Assembly (NCBI RefSeq): GCF_014645815.1
Contig: NZ_BMML01000030.1
Span: 49,759 to 113,758 of the forward strand
From: Streptomyces fuscichromogenes
GTDB taxonomy: Bacteria > Actinomycetota > Actinomycetes > Streptomycetales > Streptomycetaceae
Direction of reading: 5' to 3'
Length of the DNA: 64,000 nucleotides
The position numbers were made by a program, and so were the translations under genes. Below are positions 34,029-45,285 of this stretch, one piece after another. The notes below the pieces were generated by a model, which was not told the origin of the DNA, ran no database searches, and worked only from the letters and a program-made list of their open reading frames with translations. The stretch's first letter is position 1; each line of letters begins with the position of its first letter.

Positions 34029-35291
34029 TCAGCCGAAATCAGGCGCGAGCAGTTCGGTGATGCGTCGGGAGGCGCGGCGGGCCTCGGTCGCGGGGTCCGC
34101 CCCGCGGAGCACCTTGGTCATGTAGCCCTTGATCGGGTTGTCGGCCTCGACCGCCGGCCAGTCCGGGGTGTGGGGGGTCGCCCGTCCCCGCGCGGCACCC
34201 GCCGCCATGGCGGCGACCCCCTCCTCCCCGGCCACCGCGCTCGCCAGCGTGGTCTTGTTGGGCACGTAGTTCATGGTGCGGGCCAGGTCGGTGTCCCACT
34301 TGGCGCCGGTGAGCGCGCCGACGACGGCGGTCGCGTCGTAGGGACGGTCGGTGTTCTGCGGTACGACGAGGTCGGAGCCGCCGGTGAAGACGGCGCCGGG
34401 GTGGGCCGCGGTGAGGCCCGGCACCGGGAAGTAGCCGATCTCGTCCTTCAGTTCGGGGTTCTCCTGCACGATCGACTGGGCGAGGCCCGGCACCGCGACG
34501 ATCTGCGCGATCTGGCCGCCCGCGAACACCTGGGCCTGCGGCGGGTGTTCCTCGTCGGCGTCGACGGGCCCCTTGCCGAGCGCCTGGAGTTGCCGGTAGA
34601 ACTCCATCCCGCGCAGCGCGGCCGGGCTGTCCAGGGTGCCCTTCCACTCGGCGTCCGTCTCCTGGGCGAGGTCGCCGCCCTCGTCCCAGACGAATCCGGA
34701 GAGGGTGTACCAGTCCTGCCCGGCGAGGTAGATCCCCTGTCTGCCGTCCGAGTCGAGCTTCCCGGTGTCGGCGAGCCACTCCTCGCGGGTCTTCGGCGGG
34801 GAGCCGATCCCGGCCTTCCTGAACAGGTCCTTGCGGTAGATGACCACCCGGTTGGCGGCATACCAGGGGATGCCGTACTGGCGGGAGTCGTCCCGGCCGG
34901 GCTCGGCGAGGCCGGGCAGCCAGCGGTCCTTGCCCCAGTCGCGCATCGACTCCAGGGTGAGGTCGGTGAGCCGGCCGTCCTCGACGTACTGCGGGACCTG
35001 GGTGTTTCCGACCTCGATGACGTCCGGGGCGTCGTCGGAGTCGCTCTTCAGGGCCGCCTGCACCTTGTCCACGATGCCGGTCCAGTCCTGGATGCGGATG
35101 TCCAGGCGGATGTCCTCATGGGTGCGCTCGAAGTCCGCGGTGAACCGGCGCAGGAAGTCCGCCGAGGCGCTGTTCCGCATCAGCCACACCGTGACCGTGT
35201 GCCGCCCGCCCCCTCCGCCCGGCAGGACTCCACAGGCGCTCAGCAGGGCGGCGGACGCGCAGACGAGGCCGAGCGTGCGGCGATGTGTCAC
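34029..35291 (-). CDS. ABC transporter sugar-binding lipoprotein (orphan)
   Basis: A 420-aa family-1 solute-binding protein. GTG start, hydrophobic signal and lipobox LLSACG near residue 21, a Gly-rich linker, then the binding-protein fold (HTVTVWLM, PDVIEVGNTQVPQYV, GIPWYAANRVVIYRKDLF). Binding proteins of this branch take oligosaccharides such as chito- or malto-sugars. No permease or ATPase gene is adjacent, so it must work with a transporter encoded elsewhere. A DasR-like palindrome lies 89 nt upstream. Confidence 0.87.
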   Translation of the reverse strand: MTHRRTLGLVCASAALLSACGVLPGGGGGRHTVTVWLMRNSASADFLRRFTADFERTHEDIRLDIRIQDWTGIVDKVQAALKSDSDDAPDVIEVGNTQVPQYVEDGRLTDLTLESMRDWGKDRWLPGLAEPGRDDSRQYGIPWYAANRVVIYRKDLFRKAGIGSPPKTREEWLADTGKLDSDGRQGIYLAGQDWYTLSGFVWDEGGDLAQETDAEWKGTLDSPAALRGMEFYRQLQALGKGPVDADEEHPPQAQVFAGGQIAQIVAVPGLAQSIVQENPELKDEIGYFPVPGLTAAHPGAVFTGGSDLVVPQNTDRPYDATAVVGALTGAKWDTDLARTMNYVPNKTTLASAVAGEEGVAAMAAGAARGRATPHTPDWPAVEADNPIKGYMTKVLRGADPATEARRASRRITELLAPDFG

Positions 35292-35379
35292 GAGGGGGGT
35301 CCTGTTCTGTCTGACGGACAGGCGAAGGGGCCCGACGTGGGGGAAACGAGCACCGGGGCTCGTGCGGGTGTACGGGATT

Positions 35380-35393
35380 TTGGTATGGACCAA
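35380..35393. promoter_or_regulatory. DasR-like (dre) palindrome upstream of the orphan binding protein
   Basis: TTGGT-ATGG-ACCAA, a perfect 5-bp dyad with a 4-bp centre. It resembles dre sites of the GlcNAc-responsive GntR regulator DasR, whose core is TGGTC/ATAGACCA. It lies 89 bp before the GTG start of the minus-strand lipoprotein and 97 bp before dodecin. Assignment is by resemblance only. Confidence 0.45.
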
Positions 35394-35489
35394 TACGGAG
35401 GGTCAAGGGCTGTCGGCGTTTCGGAACCGACGCCTCGCGCTCCGCTTCCGGATGCGGCACCGTGGAGTGACGACGAGAGGAGCTCCCCG

Positions 35490-35705
35490 ATGCCGAACCA
35501 CACCTACCGGGTCACCGAGATCGTCGGCACCTCGCACGAGGGCATCGACCAGGCCATCCGCAACGGTGTCGCACGCGCCAACCAGACCCTGCGCAACCTG
35601 GACTGGTTCGAGGTGACGCAGGTCAGGGGCCAGATCGAGAACGGGCAGATCGAGCACTACCAGGTGGGCCTGAAGGTGGGCTTCCGCATCGACGACGAGG
35701 GCTGA
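35490..35705 (+). CDS. Dodecin
   Basis: A 71-aa protein with the full dodecin pattern: YRVTEIVGTSHEGIDQAI, NLDWFEVTQVRGQI with the flavin-stacking Trp, and the final strand YQVGLKVGFRI. Dodecins assemble into hollow 12-mers that store flavin or CoA in the cytoplasm. AGAGGAG stands in front of the ATG. It is convergent with the HAD gene 32 nt downstream. Confidence 0.95.
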   Translation: MPNHTYRVTEIVGTSHEGIDQAIRNGVARANQTLRNLDWFEVTQVRGQIENGQIEHYQVGLKVGFRIDDEG

Positions 35706-35737
35706 CGGGCTCCTGTCCGACCGGCCGAGCCCCGGTC

Positions 35738-36229
35738 TCAGGTCCGCCCCTCACCCTCCTGGGCCTGCTCCAGGGCCGCCGAGCGGTCGGCCCAGCGGGC
35801 CCGTACGACGCTGAACCCGGCCCGTTCGGCGGCGTCGCACACCAGCTCGTCGTCATCGACCAGGACGCGGACCTCGCGCCGTTCGGCGAGCCGGCGCAGG
35901 ATCTCCAGCTTGGTGTGGCGGGCGGGCCTGCGGTCGGCGTTGCGCCGCATGTGCACCTGCCCCTCGGGGAGCCCGTGGGCGGCGAGCCAGTCCCGCGTGT
36001 CGCGCCGGCAGCGTTCGGGCCGCCCGGTGAGATAGACGATCTCGCACTCCTCGCCGGTCGCCACCGCCAGCGCGATCCCCTCGGCGATCGGCGGATCGTG
36101 CGGCGCGGCCGCGAAGAACGCGTCCCAGTCCCTGGGTCTGCGCTCCAGGAATCGCTGTCGGTGCGCGGTGTCCGCGAGGGTGTTGTCGATGTCGAACACG
36201 GCGATCGGACGCTTGCTGCTCTCTGCCAC
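35738..36229 (-). CDS. HAD-family phosphatase (acid phosphatase / PNKP-like)
   Basis: A 163-aa HAD protein. Motif I is FDIDNTLADT (nucleophile and acid Asp), motif II YLTGRPE, the Lys is in RHTKLEIL, and motif IV VLVDDDELV. Size and motifs match small HAD phosphatases of the LNS2/polynucleotide 3-prime phosphatase type, with no kinase domain. It starts with GTG. Substrate unknown. Confidence 0.82.
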   Translation of the reverse strand: MAESSKRPIAVFDIDNTLADTAHRQRFLERRPRDWDAFFAAAPHDPPIAEGIALAVATGEECEIVYLTGRPERCRRDTRDWLAAHGLPEGQVHMRRNADRRPARHTKLEILRRLAERREVRVLVDDDELVCDAAERAGFSVVRARWADRSAALEQAQEGEGRT

Positions 36230-36289
36230 GCGGCAACCCTAGAACGGGCCGCCGACAGTGGCCCGGAGAGCGGTTGAAACACTGCGCGC

Positions 36290-36685
36290 ATGCTGTTCTC
36301 CGAGTTCACCGCGGACCGTCCCTGCACGGTCGTCCTCTGCCGGGGCTGCTGCTGCGGCAACCCCGGCAAGCACCCCGGCACCGACCACGTCGGGCAGTTG
36401 GAGCGGCTGCGGGCCGGGGCGGCCGACGGCGGCTTCGCGGTGCGTACGACGGACTGCCTCGGCCCCTGCGACCAGGCCAACGTGCTCGTCGTACAGCCCT
36501 CGACGGCCGGCCGGCGCGCGGGCGGCCGCCCGGCGTGGGTCGGCTTCGCCATGGACGACGACTGCACGGACGAGGTCCTGGCCTGGGCGGCGGCCGGCGG
36601 CCCGGGGCTGTCCGAGCCTCCGGTCACCCTGGAGCTCCAGTTCATCCGCCCGCCGCGAGGCGCCCGGGCCCGCTCCCGCCGCTGA
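36290..36685 (+). CDS. Thioredoxin-fold (2Fe-2S) ferredoxin-like protein
   Basis: A 131-aa protein with an early Cys cluster CRGCCCG, then CLGPCDQANVLVV about 35 residues later. The spacing matches thioredoxin-like [2Fe-2S] ferredoxins related to NuoE. It probably carries electrons for an unknown partner. The flavin-dependent monooxygenase-like gene follows 79 nt downstream on the same strand, a possible but unproven partner. Confidence 0.78.
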   Translation: MLFSEFTADRPCTVVLCRGCCCGNPGKHPGTDHVGQLERLRAGAADGGFAVRTTDCLGPCDQANVLVVQPSTAGRRAGGRPAWVGFAMDDDCTDEVLAWAAAGGPGLSEPPVTLELQFIRPPRGARARSRR

Positions 36686-36708
36686 CGCCCGCCTGGGCCG
36701 GGCATCGC

Positions 36709-36747
36709 GTGGCCGGGAATCCTGTGGCCGGGAATCCTGTGGCCGGG
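36709..36747 (+). repeat. 15-bp tandem repeat, 2.6 copies
   Basis: GTGGCCGGGAATCCT occurs at 36709-36723 and 36724-36738 without change, followed by a partial third copy (GTGGCCGGG). It lies just upstream of the monooxygenase start. Confidence 0.8.
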
Positions 36748-36764
36748 CGGCTGTTGAACCCTCT

Positions 36765-37772
36765 GTGAACGCCACCGCCGCCACCGTCGCCCCAACCCGG
36801 TTCTCCGTCCTCGACCGCTCCCGCACCCGCGAGGGGCATGCGCCCGGCGAGGCGCTGCGGGACACCGTGGCGCTGGCGCGGGAGGTGGAGGCGCTCGGTT
36901 ACCACCGCTTCTGGGTGTCCGAGCACCACGGTGTGCCCGGGGTCGCCGGGTCGGCGCCGACCGTGCTGGCCGCGGCCGTGGCCGCCGCGACCCGCAGCAT
37001 CCGGGTCGGCACGGGCGGGGTCATGCTGCCCAACCACCGGCCGCTGGTGGTGGCCGAGCAGTTCGGGGTGCTGGAGTCGCTGTATCCGGGGCGGATCGAC
37101 ATGGGGCTCGGCCGGTCGGTCGGCTTCACCGACGGCGTGCGCAGGGCGCTGGGCCGGGACAAGGGTGACGCCGAGGACTTCGCGGGGCAGCTAGGCGAGC
37201 TGCTCGGCTGGTTCGAAGGCACCTCGCCGACCGGGGTGCGGGCCCGCCCGGCGGAGGGGCTGCGGGTGCCGCCGTTCGTGCTGGCGATGGGCGAGGGCGC
37301 GGACATCGCGGCCCGCGCCGGGCTGCCGCTGGTCATCGGCGACCTGCGGGGCCGCGAGAGGATGCGGCGCGGGATCGACCGCTACCGCGACCGTTTCCGG
37401 CCCTCCCCCTGGGCGACCGAGCCGTATGTGGTGATCTCCGGCACGGTCGCCGTCGCCGACACCCCGGAGGCGGCCCGCCGGATCCTGGTCCCGGAGGCCT
37501 GGTCGATGGCGTACTCCCGCACCCACGGCAGCTTCCCGCCACTGCCCCCGGCCGAGACCGTCGAGACCCGGACGATGACCGCGAAGGAACGCGGCTTCTA
37601 CGAGTCCGGGCTCGCCGGCCACATCGCCGGCACCGAGGACCAGGTCGCGCACGAGCTGGAGACGGTCCTGAAGGAGACGGCCGCCGACGAGGTGCTGGTC
37701 ACCACGAGCACGTACGACCGCACGGCGCTGCTGGACTCCTACCGGCGGCTGGCCGGGATCGTGAGCTCCTGA
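36765..37772 (+). CDS. Luciferase-like monooxygenase-family protein
   Basis: A 335-aa flavin-dependent TIM-barrel protein (bacterial luciferase superfamily): RFWVSEHHGVPGVAGSAPTV, RVGTGGVMLPNH and IDMGLGRSVGF are hallmark segments of the MsnO8-like class. It would use reduced flavin, probably F420 or FMN, to oxidise an unknown substrate. The start is taken as GTG at 36765; no good ribosome site is seen, and the tandem repeat just before may affect translation. Confidence 0.82.
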   Translation: MNATAATVAPTRFSVLDRSRTREGHAPGEALRDTVALAREVEALGYHRFWVSEHHGVPGVAGSAPTVLAAAVAAATRSIRVGTGGVMLPNHRPLVVAEQFGVLESLYPGRIDMGLGRSVGFTDGVRRALGRDKGDAEDFAGQLGELLGWFEGTSPTGVRARPAEGLRVPPFVLAMGEGADIAARAGLPLVIGDLRGRERMRRGIDRYRDRFRPSPWATEPYVVISGTVAVADTPEAARRILVPEAWSMAYSRTHGSFPPLPPAETVETRTMTAKERGFYESGLAGHIAGTEDQVAHELETVLKETAADEVLVTTSTYDRTALLDSYRRLAGIVSS

Positions 37773-37800
37773 GCAGAGCGATCCATGGAGATCAGGGCGA

Positions 37801-40272
<2,472 letters not shown>

Positions 40273-40436
40273 GAGGCCCGGGCCTTTCTGCGCTCGGCTC
40301 TGCGGTAGGCGGGATTCCGCGTATTCCAAGCTCGCACAGGCACGCCGGGCCCGCACGGGGACGGCCGCCGAGATGCGGACGGCGCCCCGGCCGGTGAGGC
40401 TGGGGGTGGAAGCCGCAACCACCGAGGAGGGCTGCC

Positions 40437-40628
40437 ATGTCCATGCTGGACAAGCTCAAGGGGATGCTCAAGGGCCACGAGGACCAGGCCAGACAGGGCG
40501 TCGAAAAGGGCGGCGACATGATCGACCAGCGGACCGGCAACAAGTACCAGTCCCAGGTCGACGCGGCCCAGAAGCAGGCCGAGGACTACATCGAGCGCGA
40601 GCGGAGGCAGGGCAACCCTCCGCAGTAG
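40437..40628 (+). CDS. Small antitoxin-like protein (Rv0909/MT0933 family)
   Basis: A 63-aa charged helical protein (MLDKLKGMLKGHEDQARQGV, GDMIDQRTGNKYQSQVD) typical of the actinobacterial MT0933-type antitoxin family, which is also common as a stand-alone gene. GAGGAGG stands before the ATG. No toxin gene is adjacent: upstream is the divergent Clp gene, downstream the UvrA paralogue. Function unproven. Confidence 0.8.
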   Translation: MSMLDKLKGMLKGHEDQARQGVEKGGDMIDQRTGNKYQSQVDAAQKQAEDYIERERRQGNPPQ

Positions 40629-40701
40629 CGAAGGGCGCGCGGGCCAGGATCGCGGGGTTTGTCCCTGCCCCGCGAGCCGCCTGCCCCGGAGTGTCCGCCC
40701 G

Positions 40702-43038
40702 ATGCACAGTCCCCACGACACGTACGTCCGTGTCCGTGGCGCCCGTGAGCACAACCTCAAGGGCGTCGACGTGGACATTCCCCGGGACGTGCTGGCCGTC
40801 TTCAGCGGTGTGTCCGGGTCGGGGAAGTCGTCGCTGGCGTTCGGGACGATCTACGCAGAGGCCCAGCGGCGCTACTTCGAGTCGGTCGCGCCGTATGCGC
40901 GGCGGCTGATCCACCAGGTCGGGGCGCCGAAGGTCGCGGAGATCAGCGGGCTGCCGCCGGCGGTCTCGCTCCAGCAGCGCCGCTCGGCGCCCACCTCCCG
41001 CTCCTCGGTCGGCACGGTCACCAGCGTGTCCAACTCCCTGCGCATGCTGTTCTCGCGCGCCGGGGACTACCCGCCGGGTGCCGGGCGGCTGGATTCCGAC
41101 GCGTTCTCCCCCAACACGGCGGCGGGCGCCTGCCCGGAGTGCCACGGCCTGGGCCGGGTGCACCGGACCACCGAGGAGTCACTGGTACCCGACCCGTCGC
41201 TGTCCGTCCGCGAGGGCGCGATCGCCGCCTGGCCGGGCGCCTGGCAGGGCAAGAACCTCCGGGACATCCTGGACGCACTGGGCCACGACGTGGACCGGCC
41301 GTGGCGGGAACTGCCCGCCGGGCAGCGGGAGTGGATCCTCTTCACGGACGAGCAGCCGGTGGTCACCGTGCACCCGGTCCGGGACGCCGACCGCATCCAA
41401 CGGCCGTATCAGGGCACGTACATGAGCGCCCGCCGGTATGTGCTGAAGACCTTCTCGGACTCCAGGAGCCCGGCCCTGCGGGCGCGGGCGGAGCGGTTCC
41501 TGACCAGTGCGCCCTGTCCCGTGTGCGGCGGCGGCAGGCTGCGGCCGGAGGCGCTCGCCGTGACCTTCGCGGGCCGTACGATCGCGGAGCTCGTCGCGCT
41601 GCCGCTGACCGAGCTGGCCGGACTCCTCGGCGGCCGGGGCGGGTCACAGACCGTGCGGGTCCTCACCGCGGACCTCACCTCGCGCCTCGCCCCGGTCATC
41701 GAGCTGGGCCTCGGCTATCTGAGCCTCGACCGGGCCACCCCCACCCTCTCCGCGGGCGAGCTCCAACGGCTGCGCCTGGCAACCCAGTTGCGCTCCGGGT
41801 TGTTCGGGGTGGTCTACGTCCTGGACGAGCCGTCGGCCGGACTGCACCCGGCGGACACCGAGGCGCTGCTCACGGTGCTGGAGCGGCTGAGGACGGCCGG
41901 GAACTCGGTGTTCGTGGTGGAGCACCACCTGGACGTGGTGCGCGGCGCCGACTGGCTGGTGGACGTGGGCCCACGGGCCGGCGAGCACGGCGGCGAGGTG
42001 CTGCACAGCGGCCCGGTGGCCGAGCTGGCCGGGGTCGCGGAGTCGGCGACCGCCCGCTACCTGTTCGCGCGGGAGCCCAAGCCGGTGCATCGACTCCGGT
42101 CCCCGACGGGCTGGTTGCGGATCGGTCCGGTCACCCGGCACAACCTGCGTGCGGTCACCGCCGAGTTCCCGCTCGGTGTCCTCACCGCCGTGACGGGGGT
42201 GTCCGGGTCGGGTAAGTCGACGCTGATCGGCGAGATCACCGAGGAGACGCCCGGGATCGGCCGCCTGGTCTCCGTCGACCAGCGGCCGATCGGCCGTACC
42301 CCGCGCTCCAACCTGGCCACCTACACCGGCCTGTTCGACGTGGTGCGAAAGGTGTTCGCGGCCACCGGACAGGCACGGGACCGCGGTTACGGCGTCGGCC
42401 GCTTCTCCTTCAACGTCGCCGGCGGCCGCTGCGAGACCTGCCAGGGCGAGGGGTTCGTCAGCGTGGAGCTGCTGTTCCTGCCGAGCACCTACGCGCCCTG
42501 CCCGGACTGCGGCGGGGCCCGCTACAACCCCGAGACGCTCGAAGTGACATACCGGGGACGGAACATCGCCGAGGTGCTGGACCTGACAGTGGAGGGCGCG
42601 GCGGAGTTCTTCGCCGACATCCCGGCCGCCGCACGCAGCCTGGCCACGCTGCTGGACGTGGGCCTCGGCTATCTCCGACTCGGCCAGCCCGCCACGGAGT
42701 TGTCCGGCGGCGAGGCCCAGCGCATCAAGCTGGCGGGCGAGTTGCAGCGCGGTCGGCGCGGCCACTCGCTCTATCTCCTCGACGAGCCGACGACCGGGCT
42801 GCATCCGGCCGATGTCGAGGTGCTCATGCGCCAGTTGCAGGGACTGGTCGACGCCGGACACTCGGTCGTGGTGGTCGAGCACGACATGACGGTCGTCGCG
42901 GAGGCCGACTGGGTGATCGACCCGGGGCCGGGCGGCGGGGACCGGGGCGGCCGGATCGTCGCGGCGGGCCCGCCGGCCGAGGTCGCCCGGACCGGGGACA
43001 GCGTCACCGCGCCCCATCTGTCCCGTTCCCTTCCCTGA
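40702..43038 (+). CDS. Short UvrA paralogue (UvrA2/DrrC type)
   Basis: A 778-aa twin ABC ATPase with both UvrA Walker A loops (SGVSGSGKSSLAFGT, TGVSGSGKSTLIGEI), two signature motifs (TLSAGELQRLRLA, ELSGGEAQRIKLA) and zinc-finger pairs CPECHG, CPVCGG, CETCQGEG and CPDCGG. It is about 170 residues shorter than housekeeping UvrA, so most of the UvrB-binding and insertion regions are missing. Such paralogues are linked to resistance against DNA-binding drugs. It starts 73 nt after the antitoxin-like gene. Confidence 0.87.
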   Translation: MHSPHDTYVRVRGAREHNLKGVDVDIPRDVLAVFSGVSGSGKSSLAFGTIYAEAQRRYFESVAPYARRLIHQVGAPKVAEISGLPPAVSLQQRRSAPTSRSSVGTVTSVSNSLRMLFSRAGDYPPGAGRLDSDAFSPNTAAGACPECHGLGRVHRTTEESLVPDPSLSVREGAIAAWPGAWQGKNLRDILDALGHDVDRPWRELPAGQREWILFTDEQPVVTVHPVRDADRIQRPYQGTYMSARRYVLKTFSDSRSPALRARAERFLTSAPCPVCGGGRLRPEALAVTFAGRTIAELVALPLTELAGLLGGRGGSQTVRVLTADLTSRLAPVIELGLGYLSLDRATPTLSAGELQRLRLATQLRSGLFGVVYVLDEPSAGLHPADTEALLTVLERLRTAGNSVFVVEHHLDVVRGADWLVDVGPRAGEHGGEVLHSGPVAELAGVAESATARYLFAREPKPVHRLRSPTGWLRIGPVTRHNLRAVTAEFPLGVLTAVTGVSGSGKSTLIGEITEETPGIGRLVSVDQRPIGRTPRSNLATYTGLFDVVRKVFAATGQARDRGYGVGRFSFNVAGGRCETCQGEGFVSVELLFLPSTYAPCPDCGGARYNPETLEVTYRGRNIAEVLDLTVEGAAEFFADIPAAARSLATLLDVGLGYLRLGQPATELSGGEAQRIKLAGELQRGRRGHSLYLLDEPTTGLHPADVEVLMRQLQGLVDAGHSVVVVEHDMTVVAEADWVIDPGPGGGDRGGRIVAAGPPAEVARTGDSVTAPHLSRSLP

Positions 43039-43081
43039 CGGTCTTCAGGAAGGCTTCAGGTTGCCCCGGAAGCTTGGGCGC

Positions 43082-44467
43082 ATGCACGGACACCACCCCC
43101 GCACCCCCGAAGCCGAACGCAGCCGCCGCTGGTTCATGAACAAGGCGCTGCTCGCCGGCGGTGTCGCCGCCCTGGCGACCATGACCGGCTGCTCCAACGG
43201 CTCGTCCAACGGGTCGAGTTCGCCCTCCGGAGCTCCCGACGGCGGCATGCCGTCGGGCGGCCCCGGCGGAGCCGGCGGCATGGGCCCCGGCCAGACCGAG
43301 GTCAAGTACAAGGACTTCACGGGCCTCACCACGGACGGCAAGGTCGTGGACGACCTGTACTCGATCCACTCCACCGGCGTCTCCACGGACAAGGTCGTCA
43401 AGGCCGCGCAGGCGTTCCTCGACGGGCTCAGCCGGCAGGAGCGCAAGTCCTGCACCTTCGACGTGGCCGACGACGAGTGGCTGGCCTGGAGCAACGTAGA
43501 CGGCTACGAGCGCAAGGGCGTCCGGATGGGTGACATCACGGACCGCAAGCGGGAGCTGGGCTTTGCGCTGCTCGGTGCGGCGCTGTCCGCGAAGGGTCTC
43601 ACCCAGACCCGCAACATCATGAAGCTCAACCAGTTCCTGGGCGACTACAACGGCGGCAACCGGGAGACCCTGACCGAGGGCGCCTACTTCTTCACCTTCA
43701 TGGGCACCCCGTCGACCGGCAAGCCCTGGGGCTTCCAGTACGAGGGCCACCATGTCGCCATCAACTACTTCGTGCTGGGCGACCAGGTCGTGATGACGCC
43801 GACCTTCATGGGCTCCGAGCCGACCTCGGCCACCTACAAGGGCGAGAAGATCACCCTCTTCAAGCCGGAGACCAGGGCCGGTCTGGCCCTCATCCGCTCC
43901 CTGACCTCGGCCCAGCGTGCCAAGGTGATCGACGCCGAGGTGAGCAAGTCCGGCACCGACATGAAGGCGGGCGCCGGCTCCGACAACCTGAAGCTCGCCT
44001 ACCAGGGCCTGCCCGGCTCCGAACTCACCCCGGCCCAGCGGGACAAGCTCCTCGACCTGGTCCGGGTGTACGTCGGCTACATGGACGACGGCCATGCCGG
44101 GGTGAAGATGACCGAGGTGGAGAAGCACCTGGACCAGACGTACTTCTACTGGCTGGGCAGGACCAAGGACACCTCGGCCTTCTACTACCGGGTGCACAGC
44201 CCGGTCGTGCTCATCGAGTACGACGCCCAGTCCCCGCTCGCCTACGGCACGAAGACCGGCTCCGGCGGCGGACAGCCCTCGGGACAGCCCACCGGCCAGA
44301 TGACCGGGCAGCCCACCGGCGGCATGCCCTCCGGCGGGCCGGGCGGCGGCATGGGCGGCCCGAACGGCACCCCGACCCAGCAGCACATCCACACCATCAT
44401 CCGCACGCCCAACGGCGGCGACTACGGGGTCGACCTGCTCAAGCTCCACTTGGAGACCGACCACTGA
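43082..44467 (+). CDS. DUF3500-domain exported lipoprotein
   Basis: A 461-aa protein. The N-terminus has SRRWFMNKALLAGGVAALATMTGC, a signal with lipobox-like MTGC, then a Gly/Ser/Pro linker (about residues 40-72). The body (LSRQERKSCTFDVADDEW, GKPWGFQYEGHH, QTYFYWLGRTKD, YYRVHSPVVLIEYD) is a DUF3500 domain of unknown function. A second GQPTGQ-type low-complexity stretch (about 395-435) sits before a final HIHTIIRTPNGGDYG strand. The TTG at 43061 has a better ribosome site and would add 7 residues. Its 3-prime end overlaps the convergent olsA gene by 46 nt. Confidence 0.83.
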   Translation: MHGHHPRTPEAERSRRWFMNKALLAGGVAALATMTGCSNGSSNGSSSPSGAPDGGMPSGGPGGAGGMGPGQTEVKYKDFTGLTTDGKVVDDLYSIHSTGVSTDKVVKAAQAFLDGLSRQERKSCTFDVADDEWLAWSNVDGYERKGVRMGDITDRKRELGFALLGAALSAKGLTQTRNIMKLNQFLGDYNGGNRETLTEGAYFFTFMGTPSTGKPWGFQYEGHHVAINYFVLGDQVVMTPTFMGSEPTSATYKGEKITLFKPETRAGLALIRSLTSAQRAKVIDAEVSKSGTDMKAGAGSDNLKLAYQGLPGSELTPAQRDKLLDLVRVYVGYMDDGHAGVKMTEVEKHLDQTYFYWLGRTKDTSAFYYRVHSPVVLIEYDAQSPLAYGTKTGSGGGQPSGQPTGQMTGQPTGGMPSGGPGGGMGGPNGTPTQQHIHTIIRTPNGGDYGVDLLKLHLETDH

Positions 44468-45285
44468 GAACCCCGCTCGGGGCTCACCAGAGCCGCGTGC
44501 GTCCAGGCGGGCTCGTGGGTCCCCGGCTGGGCGGCGCGGGCGAGGGTACGACGATCCGGGTGGCTGCCCGCCGCGATCAGCGGCCGTACGTCCACCTCGG
44601 CCACCAGGCCGCGGGTCGTCACCACTCGCCACAGGGAGGCCAGCAACGTGTCCTCGCCGACATAGGCGGGCACGGTGCTGGCCGCTCCCGCTTCCAGCCG
44701 GTAGCGCAGCCGCACCGGCTGCACGGGCGCACCGGCGTCCAGCGCGGCCTGGAACACGGCCCGCCGGAAGCGCCCCTGGGCCCGGCCGCACCAGGTGCTG
44801 CCCTCCGGGAAGGCGACCACCGCGGCCCCCTCCCGCAGCGCCCCCGCGATCCGGCCGACCGTTTCCGGCAGCGCCCGCAGCCGGTCCCGGTCGATGAACA
44901 GCACCCCGGCCCCGGCCACCAGCGCGCCGGCCACCGGCCAGGCACGGATCTCCTTCTTGGCGAGCATCCGCGCCGGCCGTACGGCGGCCAGCAGCGGGAT
45001 GTCCAGCCAGGAGATGTGGTTGGCGACCAGGAGCACCCCTCCGGTGCCCGGGGCGCTGCCGGTGATCCGGACGCGGACCCCGGCGGCCCGGACGAGCGTC
45101 CGCGAGAACCGCCGCACCCATGCGGCGGGTATCCACCCGCCGAGCGGCACCAGCGTGACGGCGACGAGCATCAGGGCCAGCACCGCGGCGAACCGCAGCA
45201 CGGCCCGGGGCAGGGCGGTCAGCGACCCTGCGCGCTCCACGCACGCGCCCGGAGTGCAGGGCGCGCTGGGCAGCCAGACGCTCAT
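44422..45285 (-). CDS. olsA: OlsA-like 1-acyl-glycerol-3-phosphate / lyso-ornithine-lipid acyltransferase
   Basis: A 287-aa PlsC-family acyltransferase. One or two membrane helices (residues about 25-55), then the block ANHISWLDIPLL, where the His in NHxxxxD is catalytic, and FPEGSTW. Coupled to the OlsB-like gene (TGATG overlap), it most likely adds the second acyl chain to lyso-ornithine lipid rather than to lysophosphatidate. The last about 15 codons overlap the DUF3500 gene on the other strand. Confidence 0.8.
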   Translation of the reverse strand: MSVWLPSAPCTPGACVERAGSLTALPRAVLRFAAVLALMLVAVTLVPLGGWIPAAWVRRFSRTLVRAAGVRVRITGSAPGTGGVLLVANHISWLDIPLLAAVRPARMLAKKEIRAWPVAGALVAGAGVLFIDRDRLRALPETVGRIAGALREGAAVVAFPEGSTWCGRAQGRFRRAVFQAALDAGAPVQPVRLRYRLEAGAASTVPAYVGEDTLLASLWRVVTTRGLVAEVDVRPLIAAGSHPDRRTLARAAQPGTHEPAWTHAALVSPERGSQWSVSKWSLSRSTP

